DNA from: Syntrophales bacterium
GTDB lineage: Bacteria > Desulfobacterota > Syntrophia > Syntrophales > UBA8958
Assembly (NCBI GenBank): GCA_026416455.1
Contig: JAOAFE010000007.1
Location: forward strand, 1 to 64,000
Length of the DNA: 64,000 nt
Direction of reading: 5' to 3'
Both the position numbers and the translations under genes were made by a program. The notes beneath the pieces were generated by a model. That model was not told the DNA's origin, ran no database searches, and was given only the letters and a program-made list of their open reading frames with translations. Positions within the stretch are counted from its first letter, which is position 1. The number at the start of each line of letters is the position of its first letter. This document shows, in pieces, positions 7,407 through 17,050 of the stretch.

Positions 7407-10067
7407 ATGGAGAACTTGAAGCGCATGTTCGAACCGAAGACCATAGCAGTATTGGGTGCAAGTGAACAAGAAGGAACCATAGGCCGCGCCATTGTTGATA
7501 ACCTCCTCGCTTGTCAGGAAAAAAAAGTTTATGTAGTCGAGCCGGGGAAAGAGAATGTTTGTGGCCTTTCCTGCATACCAAGTATTGAGGACATCGCAGA
7601 GCCGATCGACCTGGCCATATATGCCCTACCCATTGAAGATGCGCCGAGGATAATCGACCGGTTGGGGAAAAAAGGTGCCGCGGGCGTTGCGATTATCTCG
7701 AAACTACCTCGAGATGCCCATTCGCTCAGAGAAGAAATATTATCTGTCAAGAGAAACTATCCGCTTCGTATTATCGGGCCCAATTGCCTGGGTATTATTA
7801 GACCACCCGTGGGCCTATGTGCCGGCCGCATCAAAGATATTCCCATAAAGGGTAGTGTAGCTTTTATTACACACAGTAGCGCCTTCGGTCAGTCACTGTT
7901 TGATTGGGGATTGAGTGTGAGAATTGGTTTTAGCATGATTTGCTCTTTAGGTACTGTCTTAGATGTGGATGTCGGGGATCTCATAGATTTTCTAGGCAAT
8001 GACCCATACACGAAGAGCATTATCATCTATCAAGAAGAACCTATCCGAGATTTGAAAAGATTTGTAAGTGCCGCTCGAGGATTTGCCCGCAATAAACCCA
8101 TTATCTTATTAAAACCTCCCACCCTACCGGAGCTGGAAAAGGGTCATAGGTCCCATACGGAGTTTTTAGTGGGACCAGATGAAGCGTTTGATGCACTACT
8201 GGCGCGAATAGGTGTCGTAAGGGTAAAAGAAGTTCAGGATCTTTACGATACTGCCAGTGCCCTTTATGCGCAGCGCCTGCCAAAAGGTGGAGCCCTGATG
8301 ATTATCTCCAATAGTAAAGGCGCGGCTCAAATGGCAACCCGGCGACTCATCCGATCTGGTGGCTGGCCCGCACCGATGACGGAGGAAAGGGCAAGGTTAC
8401 TGAAAGAGGTTCTCCCACCCTATATAGATCTAACGAATCCTTTAGATCTCGGTGATGAAGCCAGGGTGGAACATTATCGCGCTGCGATCCAAGTATGCCT
8501 GCGTGATGTAGATGTCGACGCCGTACTTATTCTTTTTGCCCCTTCGGAAGCGGAGAAAGGGGGGGATCTAATGGAGGAAATTGTAAAGCTGTCCAACCTT
8601 GCGACCAAGCCCCTAATTGTGGGTTGGTTAGGGGGAGACGAAAAAGCAGCGGAGACAAGGAAGCTATTCGGTCAGCGAAGAATCCCCTCTTTTCCTACGC
8701 CTGAACGGGCCGTAAGGGCATGTGTAAATATGTACCGATATGAGCGAAATATAAAATTTATCCAGGAGACGCCGGCTGAACTGTCAGTAGAGGAATCACC
8801 TCCCAAAAATCATTTGAAAACCATTGTAAAGAGAGCCTTCCGGCAGGGTATGGAGGTTCTTCCGGAAGAAGAAGCCCGCAAGTTTTTGTCCGCTTACGGA
8901 ATCCCATCGATAGCAAGCTATATGGCCCGGGATGTGGATGAAGCGGCCAGGTGGGCAAGTGCCATAGGTTATCCTGTTGTACTGAAAGTATCCTCCCCGC
9001 ATATCATCTTTCGACAAGATGTGGGGGGGGTAGTGATGGGAATAGTTAACGAGTCGGGTCTTCGTTTGGAATACGAACGGCTCATGGAACGTCTAAAGAC
9101 GCGCATTCCGGGAGCCTATATAATTGGAGTGACGGTTCAGAAGATGGTTGATGTCATAGACTACGAGTTAATTCTGGGGGCTAAACGGGATGAAACCTGT
9201 GGGGCCGTGATCGCTTTTGGCATGGGGGGCATTGGAGTTGAGGTGTTTTCAGATTTTTCCGTCGGTCTACCTCCTCTGAATCAAGCGCTGGCCCGACGTA
9301 TGATAGAAGACACCCGAGTCTATCGTATGCTGAAGGGCTATCGAGGGAAAAAGCCAGCCGACTTGCATCAGCTGGAAGAAATAATTGTTAGTTTCTCCAA
9401 TCTTATAGTTGATTTTCCCGAGATTCGGGCGATGGATATAAATCCTTTGGCTATTTCCGACGGGCGGGCAGTAGCTTTGGATGCTAGGATGATAATTGAT
9501 CGTCGCTATGCACAAGAAGAACGACCGTATCCTCATCTGTTGATCAGTCCCTATCCGAGTCGGTACGTTTCCTTTTGGCGATTGAAGTCCGGCCAGGAGG
9601 TCGTTTTGAGACCAATAAGGCCAGAAGATGAACCGTTGGAACATGAAATGTTCTCCTCCCTTTCGGAAAGCACGCTGAGGGAAAGATTTTATCAATCCAT
9701 AGGGGACATTACCCATGAAATGCATGCTCGGTTTTGCAATATCGATTATGACCGGGAGATGACGATGGTCGGGGAAATAAGAGAGGGAGGAAAAAGACGT
9801 ATTATAGGTATCGGGAGTTTTGTGATGGAACCGTCCGGGAAAGAATGTGAGTTTTCCGTCATCATCCATGATGACTTTCAGGGACAGGGTTTGGCTGCTA
9901 AATTGCTCGATGTGCTCATCGGTATTGCCGATGAAAAGGGGGTCAAGGAGTTTTTTGGGTACGCGGAGCCCCAAAACCACCGCATGATTGCCCTCGCACG
10001 GAAACTGGGCATGAGTGTGGAGAGGATGGGACATGATTTGCTGAAGATGACTTTGAACCTAAGGTGA
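7407..10067 (+). CDS. ADP-forming acyl-CoA synthetase-like/GNAT acetyltransferase fusion (Pat/PatZ type)
   Basis: An 886-residue protein, the same size as E. coli PatZ (YfiQ). Domains in order: CoA-binding Rossmann domain (MFEPKTIAVLGASEQEGTIG, about 7-125), succinyl-CoA-ligase-like domains (about 150-460), ATP-grasp domain (about 480-700; YPVVLKVSSPHI), and a GNAT domain (about 720-880; LRPIRPEDE and the acetyl-CoA loop QGQGLAAKLL). The synthetase part keeps a His in the SHT motif that is phosphorylated in active ADP-forming synthetases (here SHTEFLVGPDEA). The GNAT part would acetylate protein lysines, in known cases including acetyl-CoA synthetase. It probably couples acyl-CoA status to protein acetylation. 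Five bases separate it from the helicase gene. Confidence 0.85.
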   Translation: MENLKRMFEPKTIAVLGASEQEGTIGRAIVDNLLACQEKKVYVVEPGKENVCGLSCIPSIEDIAEPIDLAIYALPIEDAPRIIDRLGKKGAAGVAIISKLPRDAHSLREEILSVKRNYPLRIIGPNCLGIIRPPVGLCAGRIKDIPIKGSVAFITHSSAFGQSLFDWGLSVRIGFSMICSLGTVLDVDVGDLIDFLGNDPYTKSIIIYQEEPIRDLKRFVSAARGFARNKPIILLKPPTLPELEKGHRSHTEFLVGPDEAFDALLARIGVVRVKEVQDLYDTASALYAQRLPKGGALMIISNSKGAAQMATRRLIRSGGWPAPMTEERARLLKEVLPPYIDLTNPLDLGDEARVEHYRAAIQVCLRDVDVDAVLILFAPSEAEKGGDLMEEIVKLSNLATKPLIVGWLGGDEKAAETRKLFGQRRIPSFPTPERAVRACVNMYRYERNIKFIQETPAELSVEESPPKNHLKTIVKRAFRQGMEVLPEEEARKFLSAYGIPSIASYMARDVDEAARWASAIGYPVVLKVSSPHIIFRQDVGGVVMGIVNESGLRLEYERLMERLKTRIPGAYIIGVTVQKMVDVIDYELILGAKRDETCGAVIAFGMGGIGVEVFSDFSVGLPPLNQALARRMIEDTRVYRMLKGYRGKKPADLHQLEEIIVSFSNLIVDFPEIRAMDINPLAISDGRAVALDARMIIDRRYAQEERPYPHLLISPYPSRYVSFWRLKSGQEVVLRPIRPEDEPLEHEMFSSLSESTLRERFYQSIGDITHEMHARFCNIDYDREMTMVGEIREGGKRRIIGIGSFVMEPSGKECEFSVIIHDDFQGQGLAAKLLDVLIGIADEKGVKEFFGYAEPQNHRMIALARKLGMSVERMGHDLLKMTLNLR

Positions 10068-10089
10068 GGTGTAATGTTTGGACAAATAT

Positions 10090-10118
10090 TTGACACAGTA
10101 TGTCTATTGTGTCATAAA
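10090..10118 (+). promoter_or_regulatory. Promoter with operator-like dyad upstream of the chemoreceptor
   Basis: TTGACA (10090-10095), a 17-base spacer and CATAAA (10113-10118). Inside it lies a perfect dyad, TGACACA (10091-10097) and TGTGTCA (10108-10114), with a 10-base centre. The dyad covers the spacer and both boxes, the position of a repressor operator. The regulator is unknown. The rest of 10068-10220 shows no gene. Confidence 0.55.
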
Positions 10119-10220
10119 GTCGACGTCTTTTCCATAAAAAATGAGGAAAGACAGGGCGTTTTTTGATGGCATGAGGATTGCTCTTTTTTGTGAGATGGAA
10201 GAACATCATAAGGGGGGCCT

Positions 10221-11741
10221 ATGAAAAGTTTTTTTCAGCGATTGAGCTTAGGAAAGAAGATGCTCATCTCGCCGGTGGTCGTGCTTATCTTTCTTATCCT
10301 CATCGGCGCGGGCACCTTTGTCAGTCTATGGACGCAACAGGAAATAACCGACGAGATGTATAAGAATCGATTTAAAAATTACCAGGTCAGCTTGAAGCTC
10401 CTCAAAGATCTCTCTTCAGTTCAGGGAAATATATCTCGCGTTATTCAATGGGTAGCCGAAAGCCGGGATCAGGGTGAGGTGGAAAAACTCATTAAAGCCC
10501 AGTTGGCTACCATGGCGGCTGATGCATCTATGATCGAGGAGACTTTGAGAAAAAACCTGCTTAAGGAAGAGAGAAAGCTTTTTGAAGAAGTGTCAAAAAA
10601 ATTCAAAGAATATCAGCAAGCGGCTTCTCGCGTTCTTGAGTTGGCACCTCAGGGCAGTGGTGCCGTGTACGCTGCCGTGGCGGATCAAAAATATGCCGAT
10701 TTGGAAAAATTGTTGGTTAAGCTCTTGGACCTGGAGGATAAATTAAGTCGTGAAGGGTATAATGCATCGGTCACAGCTTTTAATGCCACCATTGTCGTTT
10801 TTCTCGTCATTTTCATAACTCTGGTTGTCATCTCCTTTTTCCTCAGCGTCCTTGTGACCCGGGCCATTCTCCGTCCCATTAAAGAAGTGATAGATGCCAT
10901 CGGTCGCATGGCGGAAGGTGATCTGACTGTTCAGTTGACGGTGGAGTCTCAAGACGAGGTGGGAGAGTTGGTCGATTCCGTCAATACGATGCGTTTGAAG
11001 ATGAACAACGCCGTGGGACAAGCGTTACAGATTTCGGGAACTCTTTCCGACTCTTCTTCTCGGGAAGCAGCCTCTATAGAAGAGACATCGGCGTCTCTTG
11101 ATGAGATTGCTTCGATGGTAAGGCAGAATGCAGTAAATACAAAAGAGGCAAATGAACTTATGCTGAAGGCCCAGGCGGCAATTAAGAAGGCCAGCGAATC
11201 TATGAATGAACTTACCCAGTCTATGCAGGCTATTGCCCGGGCGAGTGAGCAAACCCAGAAGATCGTAAAAAGCATAGATGAAATAGCCTTTCAAACCAAT
11301 CTATTGGCCTTAAATGCTTCAGTTGAGGCCGCGCGGGCCGGTGAAGCGGGAGCGGGATTTGCCGTGGTGGCAGACGAGGTGAGAAATCTAGCCATGAGGG
11401 CGACTGAGTCAGCGAAAAATTCATCTACCCTCATCGAAGATATCGTCAGCAAGGTTAGGGCAGGCGAGAATTTGGTGAACATAACTGGAACGGCTTTCCG
11501 GGAAGTGAGGGAAAATTCCGACCGCGTCGTAGAGCTTGTGAGCGGAATCGCCTCAGCCTCGCAGGAGCAATCGCAAGGCATAGAACAGGTAAACCGGGCC
11601 ATCGCCGAGATGAGTATGGTGACTCAGCAGAATGCGGCGAATGCAGAAACCCTTGCCCATATAATGTCTATTTTCAAAACAGAGGGGCACAGAAAGGCAG
11701 AGTCTCAAAAGGGGGCACGACTGTCTCTACCTCAGGGGTAG
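10221..11741 (+). CDS. Methyl-accepting chemotaxis protein
   Basis: A 506-residue transmembrane chemoreceptor. TM1 spans about 14-37, followed by a periplasmic four-helix-type sensor (about 38-188), TM2 at 189-212, a HAMP domain (213-265; [19 protein letters not shown]) and a signalling domain. The signalling hairpin tip reads [29 protein letters not shown]...VADEVRNLA, which contacts CheA/CheW. It lacks a C-terminal NWETF-type pentapeptide. GGGGGG at 10212-10217 precedes ATG 10221. No che gene is nearby, so it acts with a chemotaxis array encoded elsewhere. Its 3' end overlaps the convergent J-domain gene by 10 bases. Confidence 0.93.
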   Translation: MKSFFQRLSLGKKMLISPVVVLIFLILIGAGTFVSLWTQQEITDEMYKNRFKNYQVSLKLLKDLSSVQGNISRVIQWVAESRDQGEVEKLIKAQLATMAADASMIEETLRKNLLKEERKLFEEVSKKFKEYQQAASRVLELAPQGSGAVYAAVADQKYADLEKLLVKLLDLEDKLSREGYNASVTAFNATIVVFLVIFITLVVISFFLSVLVTRAILRPIKEVIDAIGRMAEGDLTVQLTVESQDEVGELVDSVNTMRLKMNNAVGQALQISGTLSDSSSREAASIEETSASLDEIASMVRQNAVNTKEANELMLKAQAAIKKASESMNELTQSMQAIARASEQTQKIVKSIDEIAFQTNLLALNASVEAARAGEAGAGFAVVADEVRNLAMRATESAKNSSTLIEDIVSKVRAGENLVNITGTAFREVRENSDRVVELVSGIASASQEQSQGIEQVNRAIAEMSMVTQQNAANAETLAHIMSIFKTEGHRKAESQKGARLSLPQG

Positions 11742-12466
11742 TAGACAGTTCCGCGTCCTGTTCGCGCTCGTCGGTAGTTTAATTGCCTGAGTTCCCAAGC
11801 CAGCCTTTCAATCTCCGACGAAGAAAGGATCCCCTTTTCTACAAAATAACGACCTATGCGGGGTTGGATCAGTCTTTGGCGCGCCAGGAGGCGATCAATA
11901 TCATATAAAGTGAGATAACCAAGACGATGAGCCGATTCGCCAAACCTTTCTCCCCATTTTCTCTTCTTCAATATCTCTCTGATTTCTCCTTCCGTCAGAA
12001 GACGCGTGCGTTTCGCTAGCTCGCCAATTGTGGGACGGCGGGCCCTTTGCCATAACAGCGCCTCGATTAGCTCTCGGTAGGTAATAAGACCGCGATAAAA
12101 GAGATAGCGACCGAAAGGCATTTTTATCTGAGTACTTTCTTGGAATTCATAGCGCCGAGGTTTCACGTTTGTTGCTCGCTGGCGCGGACTAGAATTGAAA
12201 GTAATAAGTCGGTGTGGGTTTTTGATGTACGCGAGCAGATAATGATAGGCGTCATTTATGAGCTTGAATTGGTTCTCCAAATAGCGCAGATCGCAATTAA
12301 GAATGGCCGCCCGGTCGGGGTGGGTTTCTCGTGCCCTTTGACGGTAGGCTGATTTTAGGCCGCTCTCCTTGAGGTAGAGGAGGAAATCTGGTGAGAGATC
12401 AACATGGTTCCCGAAGAGCAGACGGCATGCCTCTAACAATCGTTCGGTGGTAATATTTTCAGCCAT
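11732..12466 (-). CDS. J-domain protein with four GspE/PilB-N-like helical repeats
   Basis: A 244-residue protein. The N-terminal J domain has the DnaK-activating HPD at 49-51 ([12 protein letters not shown]), with helices on either side ([27 protein letters not shown]). From residue 119 there are four repeats starting at G119, G148, G176 and G205 (period 28-29): [60 protein letters not shown] and [20 protein letters not shown]. These resemble the N-terminal modules of GspE/PilB ATPases. It may recruit DnaK to a secretion or pilus machine; that is inference. It has no J-protein Gly/Phe linker or zinc finger, so it is not DnaJ itself. Confidence 0.75.
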   Translation of the reverse strand: MAENITTERLLEACRLLFGNHVDLSPDFLLYLKESGLKSAYRQRARETHPDRAAILNCDLRYLENQFKLINDAYHYLLAYIKNPHRLITFNSSPRQRATNVKPRRYEFQESTQIKMPFGRYLFYRGLITYRELIEALLWQRARRPTIGELAKRTRLLTEGEIREILKKRKWGERFGESAHRLGYLTLYDIDRLLARQRLIQPRIGRYFVEKGILSSSEIERLAWELRQLNYRRARTGRGTVYYP

Positions 12467-12565
12467 AGACTTTTGATTCCCTATCGTAATTGTTTTTCCC
12501 TGTCAATCTTAGCGCCCGTGTAGGTTATTATATGCAATAAAAAAGCCAGAATACCTCCCCCTCGT

Positions 12566-14065
12566 CTATCTACATGGAGATGATGAGAATAAAGGTATAG
12601 AATAAACTATGACCGAGTTATAGGCGGGGGTGCCCGCAAACTCTATTTTTTTCTCCCAGGAAGGAGGAGATGTTGACCAGAATCGGGCCAGAGGAAGGGG
12701 CTCAATCGGCCGGCCAGCCGTATCGGCTTCTAAATAACGCCGATGTAGTACCACATACGCGTGCGAAGCTTCCTCTTTGATGTCGTCGACTAAGATTAAA
12801 GGCCAGGTGGGATCGTATTTTAAAAAGTAGCCGAGGAACAATACCCATCTTTCATGATGAACGTAAACCGGCCTTTTTTCTGCTCTGTGCAGGAATTCGG
12901 CAACAACCTCGTAAGGGGCTGCATCATCTTTAATATTCGTCATGATGCGGTAGGAGCCGTACAGGTTTAAAATGATAATGATGCCAAGAAAGGAAATGAA
13001 AAAGGTTTTTTTTCCACGGTCGACAAAGAAAGAAGAGACGCCGTAAGCGGCAATAGCTATAGCCGGGGCGGTGATGAGGGAAAGGTAGTTGTAATTTTTC
13101 ATCATCGGCGTCATTTCCCTTATATTTTGTCGTCCAAATTCAAAGCCGAGCCAGGGTATAACGAGGGCAATGGTCAGAAACAAAAGAGGGACAGATCTTC
13201 TCTTCCAAGCGAAAAAGATACCGAGGATCACAAGCCACCATAAGGGCCCGTAGAATGCCAGACCGGTGAGATCGAATCCGAACATGACCTGAGGATAGAA
13301 CAGAAGAGAAACGATGGCATCTGGATTTATGCCCTTTACGAGATCATCATGAACGGAAAGGCGATGAAAATGAAGGAAGGGATCGCCCGTTCGATGATAA
13401 TAATAGAGAGCTTCTCCCGCTACGGGTACCAGTAATCCTAATAACATCCAACTCAGAGCATTCAGTTTTTCTCTTCTAATCAAGTGATAGAAAACGACGG
13501 CAAAGAAAAGAAAAATAGAGGTGACCCGCGCAAGATAAGCGATGCCCATGAGGATTCCCGCAAGTGCGTACAGGAGGGGCAGTCTACGGTCTTGCCCGAT
13601 CATGTAGCAGAAAAGAGCCGTGGTAGCAAAAAAGGGAATGAAGGCGTCTGGACCTAATATATTCGCCATAATCACATCTAGGGGGTAAAAGATGATGAGT
13701 ATAGAAGCGACTATGGCTGTCTTACGGCCAATGAATTTATCAATCAGCAGAAAAAGGAACCCCGCCTGGAGAGAAGAAAACAGATAGGGGAAGATCGTAG
13801 AAGATATGTCATTAACACCGAATAACTTGTAGGACAGGGCGGTGGGCAAAAGGACAGTATAGCGAAATCCATAGAAAGAAAAGACTTGTGTCGGGTCGTA
13901 GGCGCCTGTGGCTATCTGATAGGCGTATTTCGCATAAGCATAAGCATCAGAGCCGCGAACACCACCGACAAAAAAGGCAAGACGGACCACACAAGCGGCC
14001 GCAGTAGTTAAAGCAGCAAGAAAAACCGTTGATTTTGTAATCCTAAGTATCTTTTTTCCTTGCAA
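12566..14065 (-). CDS. Membrane glycosyltransferase, GT39/ArnT-like (PMT family)
   Basis: A 499-residue inner-membrane protein with about ten or more hydrophobic helices and a soluble C-terminal part. Its N-terminal loop has the acidic pattern of polyprenol-phosphate-dependent glycosyltransferases (GVRGSDAYAYAKYAYQIA), and LGPDAFIPFFATTALF and AYLARVTSIFLFFAVVF follow the fold. Such enzymes transfer a sugar from undecaprenyl-phosphate to lipid A, proteins or glycans on the periplasmic side. Acceptor and sugar cannot be told. It overlaps the upstream methyltransferase gene by 23 bases, which indicates an operon with that gene and the GT9 gene. Confidence 0.75.
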   Translation of the reverse strand: MQGKKILRITKSTVFLAALTTAAACVVRLAFFVGGVRGSDAYAYAKYAYQIATGAYDPTQVFSFYGFRYTVLLPTALSYKLFGVNDISSTIFPYLFSSLQAGFLFLLIDKFIGRKTAIVASILIIFYPLDVIMANILGPDAFIPFFATTALFCYMIGQDRRLPLLYALAGILMGIAYLARVTSIFLFFAVVFYHLIRREKLNALSWMLLGLLVPVAGEALYYYHRTGDPFLHFHRLSVHDDLVKGINPDAIVSLLFYPQVMFGFDLTGLAFYGPLWWLVILGIFFAWKRRSVPLLFLTIALVIPWLGFEFGRQNIREMTPMMKNYNYLSLITAPAIAIAAYGVSSFFVDRGKKTFFISFLGIIIILNLYGSYRIMTNIKDDAAPYEVVAEFLHRAEKRPVYVHHERWVLFLGYFLKYDPTWPLILVDDIKEEASHAYVVLHRRYLEADTAGRPIEPLPLARFWSTSPPSWEKKIEFAGTPAYNSVIVYSIPLFSSSPCR

Positions 14066-14894
14066 TGGCCAGCAGGTCCCCCATTAAAAGAGGTACATCT
14101 ATTTCCCTTAACGGTTGGGGTGCGATGCGGACGAGGAAATTGATAATGGGAGTAAAGAGTGGATGTCTATAAACGGTAAATTGGCTGTTTAAATAATTGA
14201 GGTTCATCCATTTTGGTGACGGTCCCAGCTTTAGTAACTCAAAATCATTATTTTCCAGGGCTTTTTTCATCGTCTCGGGATTAAAGTAGATGAGGTGCTC
14301 TTTTGGATTGAAATGGGGCCACCTCCTACCCATCAGAAGAGCAGAGAGGCTTTTCGTATTGGGTGTAACAATCACCACCGTCCCTTTCGGAGAGATGATC
14401 TTTTTCGTCTTTTCTAAAACGGGACGAGGGTCGGGAAAATGTTCGATGACGTCGGACATGATGACGACGTGGAAAAATTTTTCCGGGAGTGCGGCGGCGA
14501 GAAATGAATCGTGAATGATTTTTTCTCCCCATTTTTTCCGTGCCAAGTTGGCTGCAAAGGCAGAGATTTCCACGCCGTAGACATCCCAACCTCGGTCGTT
14601 CGCCTCTTGAAGAAAGTGCCCAAAGGCGCATCCCACATCCAGGAGAGGGCCTTTTGGGGTAAGATCTTCTATTTTTTTAAGGAGGAAGCGTGCCGTCTTT
14701 CTCTTCATTTTCTCGACGGAGGGATTATCTTCCGCTTCCATACCCCAGCTGCGAAAGTAATGGGGGGTATAGACCGCGGATCCAGGTGAATCCAATGGTA
14801 ATTCTCGTGTCTTCATGAATCCACAGTGAGAGCAGGCTAGAAAGGTGTATTTTCTCTTCATTTCATAAGTATTGCATATCGGGCAAGTGTCCAT
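14043..14894 (-). CDS. SAM-dependent methyltransferase with N-terminal zinc ribbon
   Basis: A 283-residue protein. The N-terminus has two CxxC pairs (CPIC and CSHC), a zinc ribbon common in glycan-modifying methyltransferases. The class I Rossmann core follows: motif I LLDVGCAFGHFL (about 93-104), VYGVEIS, and SDVIEHFPDP as motif IV-like loop. The C-terminal part probably binds the substrate. Its neighbours point to methylation of a surface sugar or glycolipid. It starts at ATG 14894, directly abutting the stop of the GT9 gene. Confidence 0.8.
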   Translation of the reverse strand: MDTCPICNTYEMKRKYTFLACSHCGFMKTRELPLDSPGSAVYTPHYFRSWGMEAEDNPSVEKMKRKTARFLLKKIEDLTPKGPLLDVGCAFGHFLQEANDRGWDVYGVEISAFAANLARKKWGEKIIHDSFLAAALPEKFFHVVIMSDVIEHFPDPRPVLEKTKKIISPKGTVVIVTPNTKSLSALLMGRRWPHFNPKEHLIYFNPETMKKALENNDFELLKLGPSPKWMNLNYLNSQFTVYRHPLFTPIINFLVRIAPQPLREIDVPLLMGDLLAIARKKDT

Positions 14895-16085
14895 TTATGT
14901 ACCCTCTAATCGGTGTAAAAATCTATCGGTGGCTTCGACCAACATGGTCGGGGTAATGTTTTTCATACACACGTTGTTTCCCCCGCAGGGGGGTAAGTCG
15001 GCGTGGAAGAGACAGGGAGAGCAGTAAGGTGGTTTATATAGGACGATGTGGTTTCCCTCGCGCGGGGCATAGTGATCCGGTTCAACCGGGCCCCAGAGGG
15101 AAATAGTAGGTACGCCCAAGGCATAAGCCATATGTAGGGGGCCTGAGTCGACGGTGATAAGAAGTTGTGATCTTGTGAGCAGCGCCAAAAAAGTACCAAG
15201 ATCCCATTTCCCCGCCATGTTTAGTACTTGAGTTTTTCTGCCGTCGGGGATGGGACGATAAATCTCGTCTACGTACCATTTTTCCTCAACTGTACCCGTA
15301 AAGACGAAGTTATAATTCGTCCATTTTTCTGTTATTTCGTTGATGAAAATGATCCAGTATGACTGCGGCCAGCGCCGTTCGTACATGAGCTCACTCGCAT
15401 TGGGGTTGAGGAGAATGAATTTTTTCCCCTGTTCGGCTATGTGGGGGAGGAAGGCTGAAGCCTTCTCTTCATCCTCGGATGTAATAGCGATAGCTTGACG
15501 AGATGTTCCAAAGGTGTCAATGCCCGCTGCCTTACCCATTTCTGCGTAAATTTCCGTAATGTGTCTTCTCGTGTTGAAAAATATAGGATGTGTGAATAAA
15601 CCTTTTTTAAAGGTCACGCTTTTTCGGTAAAAACCGTAGCGATTGCGGGCGAGACTTAAATTTGAGAGAATGGAGGAATAGGAGGAATAGACTTCCAAAT
15701 CAAAGTATAGCTCTGGTCGTATCTGCCACAGTTTTAATAGCAGCTTTATGTTAGATATGACCATGCCAACGAGGCTCCTATCATCCACGTATAGAATCTC
15801 ATCGACTCCCTTGATGCGCCGCATGAGGGGTATAGAGCCGCGAGTCGTTAGATAGTATAGGTTGGTGTGGGGGAATTTTTGCTTGATTGCCTGGCACAAG
15901 ATGGAGGTGTGGATAATGGAGCCCAGTCCGACAAACTTTGCCACAATGACCGCTTTTGGATCAGTGGCTGGCGAATGGTCGCGCCGGAGAAAAAAGCCTA
16001 CTATGCGCGCTACAATAGAGATGATGATAGACACTATGATGCCAACACTGCGATCCAGTAAAATTTTTTTACGGTAGGTAAACAC
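14895..16085 (-). CDS. Glycosyltransferase family 9 (heptosyltransferase-like)
   Basis: A 396-residue protein with one N-terminal hydrophobic segment (about 14-33), then a GT-B fold. The GT9 signature is clear: FVGLGSIIHTSILCQAIK near the N-terminus, FILLNPNASELMYERRWP in the middle, and VDSGPLHMAYALGVPTISLWGP near the C-terminus, followed by a Cys-rich tail (CSPC...CGGNNVC) typical of the family. It likely adds heptose or another sugar to lipopolysaccharide core at the inner face of the membrane. The start is a GTG at 16085, with AAGGAG and AGGA upstream. It is the first gene of a three-gene operon and diverges from another methyltransferase gene. Confidence 0.82.
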   Translation of the reverse strand: MFTYRKKILLDRSVGIIVSIIISIVARIVGFFLRRDHSPATDPKAVIVAKFVGLGSIIHTSILCQAIKQKFPHTNLYYLTTRGSIPLMRRIKGVDEILYVDDRSLVGMVISNIKLLLKLWQIRPELYFDLEVYSSYSSILSNLSLARNRYGFYRKSVTFKKGLFTHPIFFNTRRHITEIYAEMGKAAGIDTFGTSRQAIAITSEDEEKASAFLPHIAEQGKKFILLNPNASELMYERRWPQSYWIIFINEITEKWTNYNFVFTGTVEEKWYVDEIYRPIPDGRKTQVLNMAGKWDLGTFLALLTRSQLLITVDSGPLHMAYALGVPTISLWGPVEPDHYAPREGNHIVLYKPPYCSPCLFHADLPPCGGNNVCMKNITPTMLVEATDRFLHRLEGT

Positions 16086-16115
16086 GAAATCCTGTTTTCT
16101 CCTTAACTTTTTTCA

Positions 16116-16124
16116 TGCTATAAA
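16116..16124 (+). promoter_or_regulatory. Extended -10 promoter for the methyltransferase at 16180
   Basis: TGC followed by TATAAA (16119-16124) forms an extended -10 box; no convincing -35 is seen. The ATG lies 56 bases downstream. Confidence 0.4.
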
Positions 16125-16179
16125 ATTCATGGGAAGTCAAATTATTCACCCGTGCCGGTGTTCTATTTAGGAGAGGAAC

Positions 16180-17034
16180 ATGGAGGTATTCTGCCCCCAC
16201 TGTGGATGGCCAAGTGAATTTGATTTTGTTTTTTATGAGCGGTCGTACTATCATTGTCCCGAGTGCGATTTGATCTTCTGTAACCGTGGGAAATCGGTAA
16301 ATGAAGTACTTTCGTATTACCGAGAGAAATATTTCGATGACCATGCCCAAGATCAGATCTCTGGTGGGCGCGAAGGCATATTCATCCACGCCATGAATGT
16401 TATTGAAAGGTTTAAATCGGCGGGAATGCTACTGGATGTTGGTTGTGGTATCGGTCAGTTGGTTAAGGAGGCCAGAAAAAGGAATTGGACTGCCTTAGGG
16501 GTCGATCCGTCTGAAAAATCCATCGAATACGCCCGTAAAAATGTAGGTGATTATTTTATCTGTGGAACTCTGGACGATATAGGGAAGGATTTGAAGTTCG
16601 ACTGTGTTACCCTGATTAACGTCTTAGATCATATGGTGGACGGGGGACGGCAGCTCAGAAAAATTTATCACCTCCTTAAGGAGGGAGGGATCATTTATCT
16701 TCGTTTACCAAACGGTTTTTTCTATGCCGGGTTAAGGCGAATTTCCTCTCAATTTAGATACTTGAATAAAATTAACCGTTATCTTGTCTTTCATGAATAC
16801 GTTGTTACGCCTAAAGCAATTAGAAATTGTTTAATCGACTATGGATTCGAGAACATCATGGTCAAGGGGGATCGCCTTTCTTTTAGTGATTGCCGACAGA
16901 ATTTAAGCATACCAACTTCCTTCCTGTCTCTGGGCTTGAAAATATTCTCCTGGGGCACTAAGTTGTTGGAAGTGGGATCGAGGGGAAAAATCGTTTTGAG
17001 TCCTTCCATTTCGGTCCTGGGATGGAAGAAATAA
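16180..17034 (+). CDS. SAM-dependent methyltransferase with N-terminal zinc ribbon
   Basis: A 284-residue protein built like the divergent methyltransferase at 14043-14894: a zinc ribbon (CPHCG...CPEC) in the first 30 residues, then a class I core with LLDVGCGIGQLVKEA (about 86-100), LGVDPSEKSIEYA and LINVLDHMVDGGRQL. It ends with a variable C-terminal region. AGGAGAGG precedes ATG 16180. It probably modifies the same surface glycan as the opposite operon; the substrate is unknown. The aminotransferase gene follows after 16 bases. Confidence 0.78.
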   Translation: MEVFCPHCGWPSEFDFVFYERSYYHCPECDLIFCNRGKSVNEVLSYYREKYFDDHAQDQISGGREGIFIHAMNVIERFKSAGMLLDVGCGIGQLVKEARKRNWTALGVDPSEKSIEYARKNVGDYFICGTLDDIGKDLKFDCVTLINVLDHMVDGGRQLRKIYHLLKEGGIIYLRLPNGFFYAGLRRISSQFRYLNKINRYLVFHEYVVTPKAIRNCLIDYGFENIMVKGDRLSFSDCRQNLSIPTSFLSLGLKIFSWGTKLLEVGSRGKIVLSPSISVLGWKK

Positions 17035-17050
17035 ACGAGGAGGATTTATT

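Noticed and set aside
9267..10034. A 255-codon minus-strand frame antisense to the PatZ-like gene
   Set aside because: It is the mirror of a well-conserved ATP-grasp/GNAT coding region; composition is not protein-like and it has no ribosome site.
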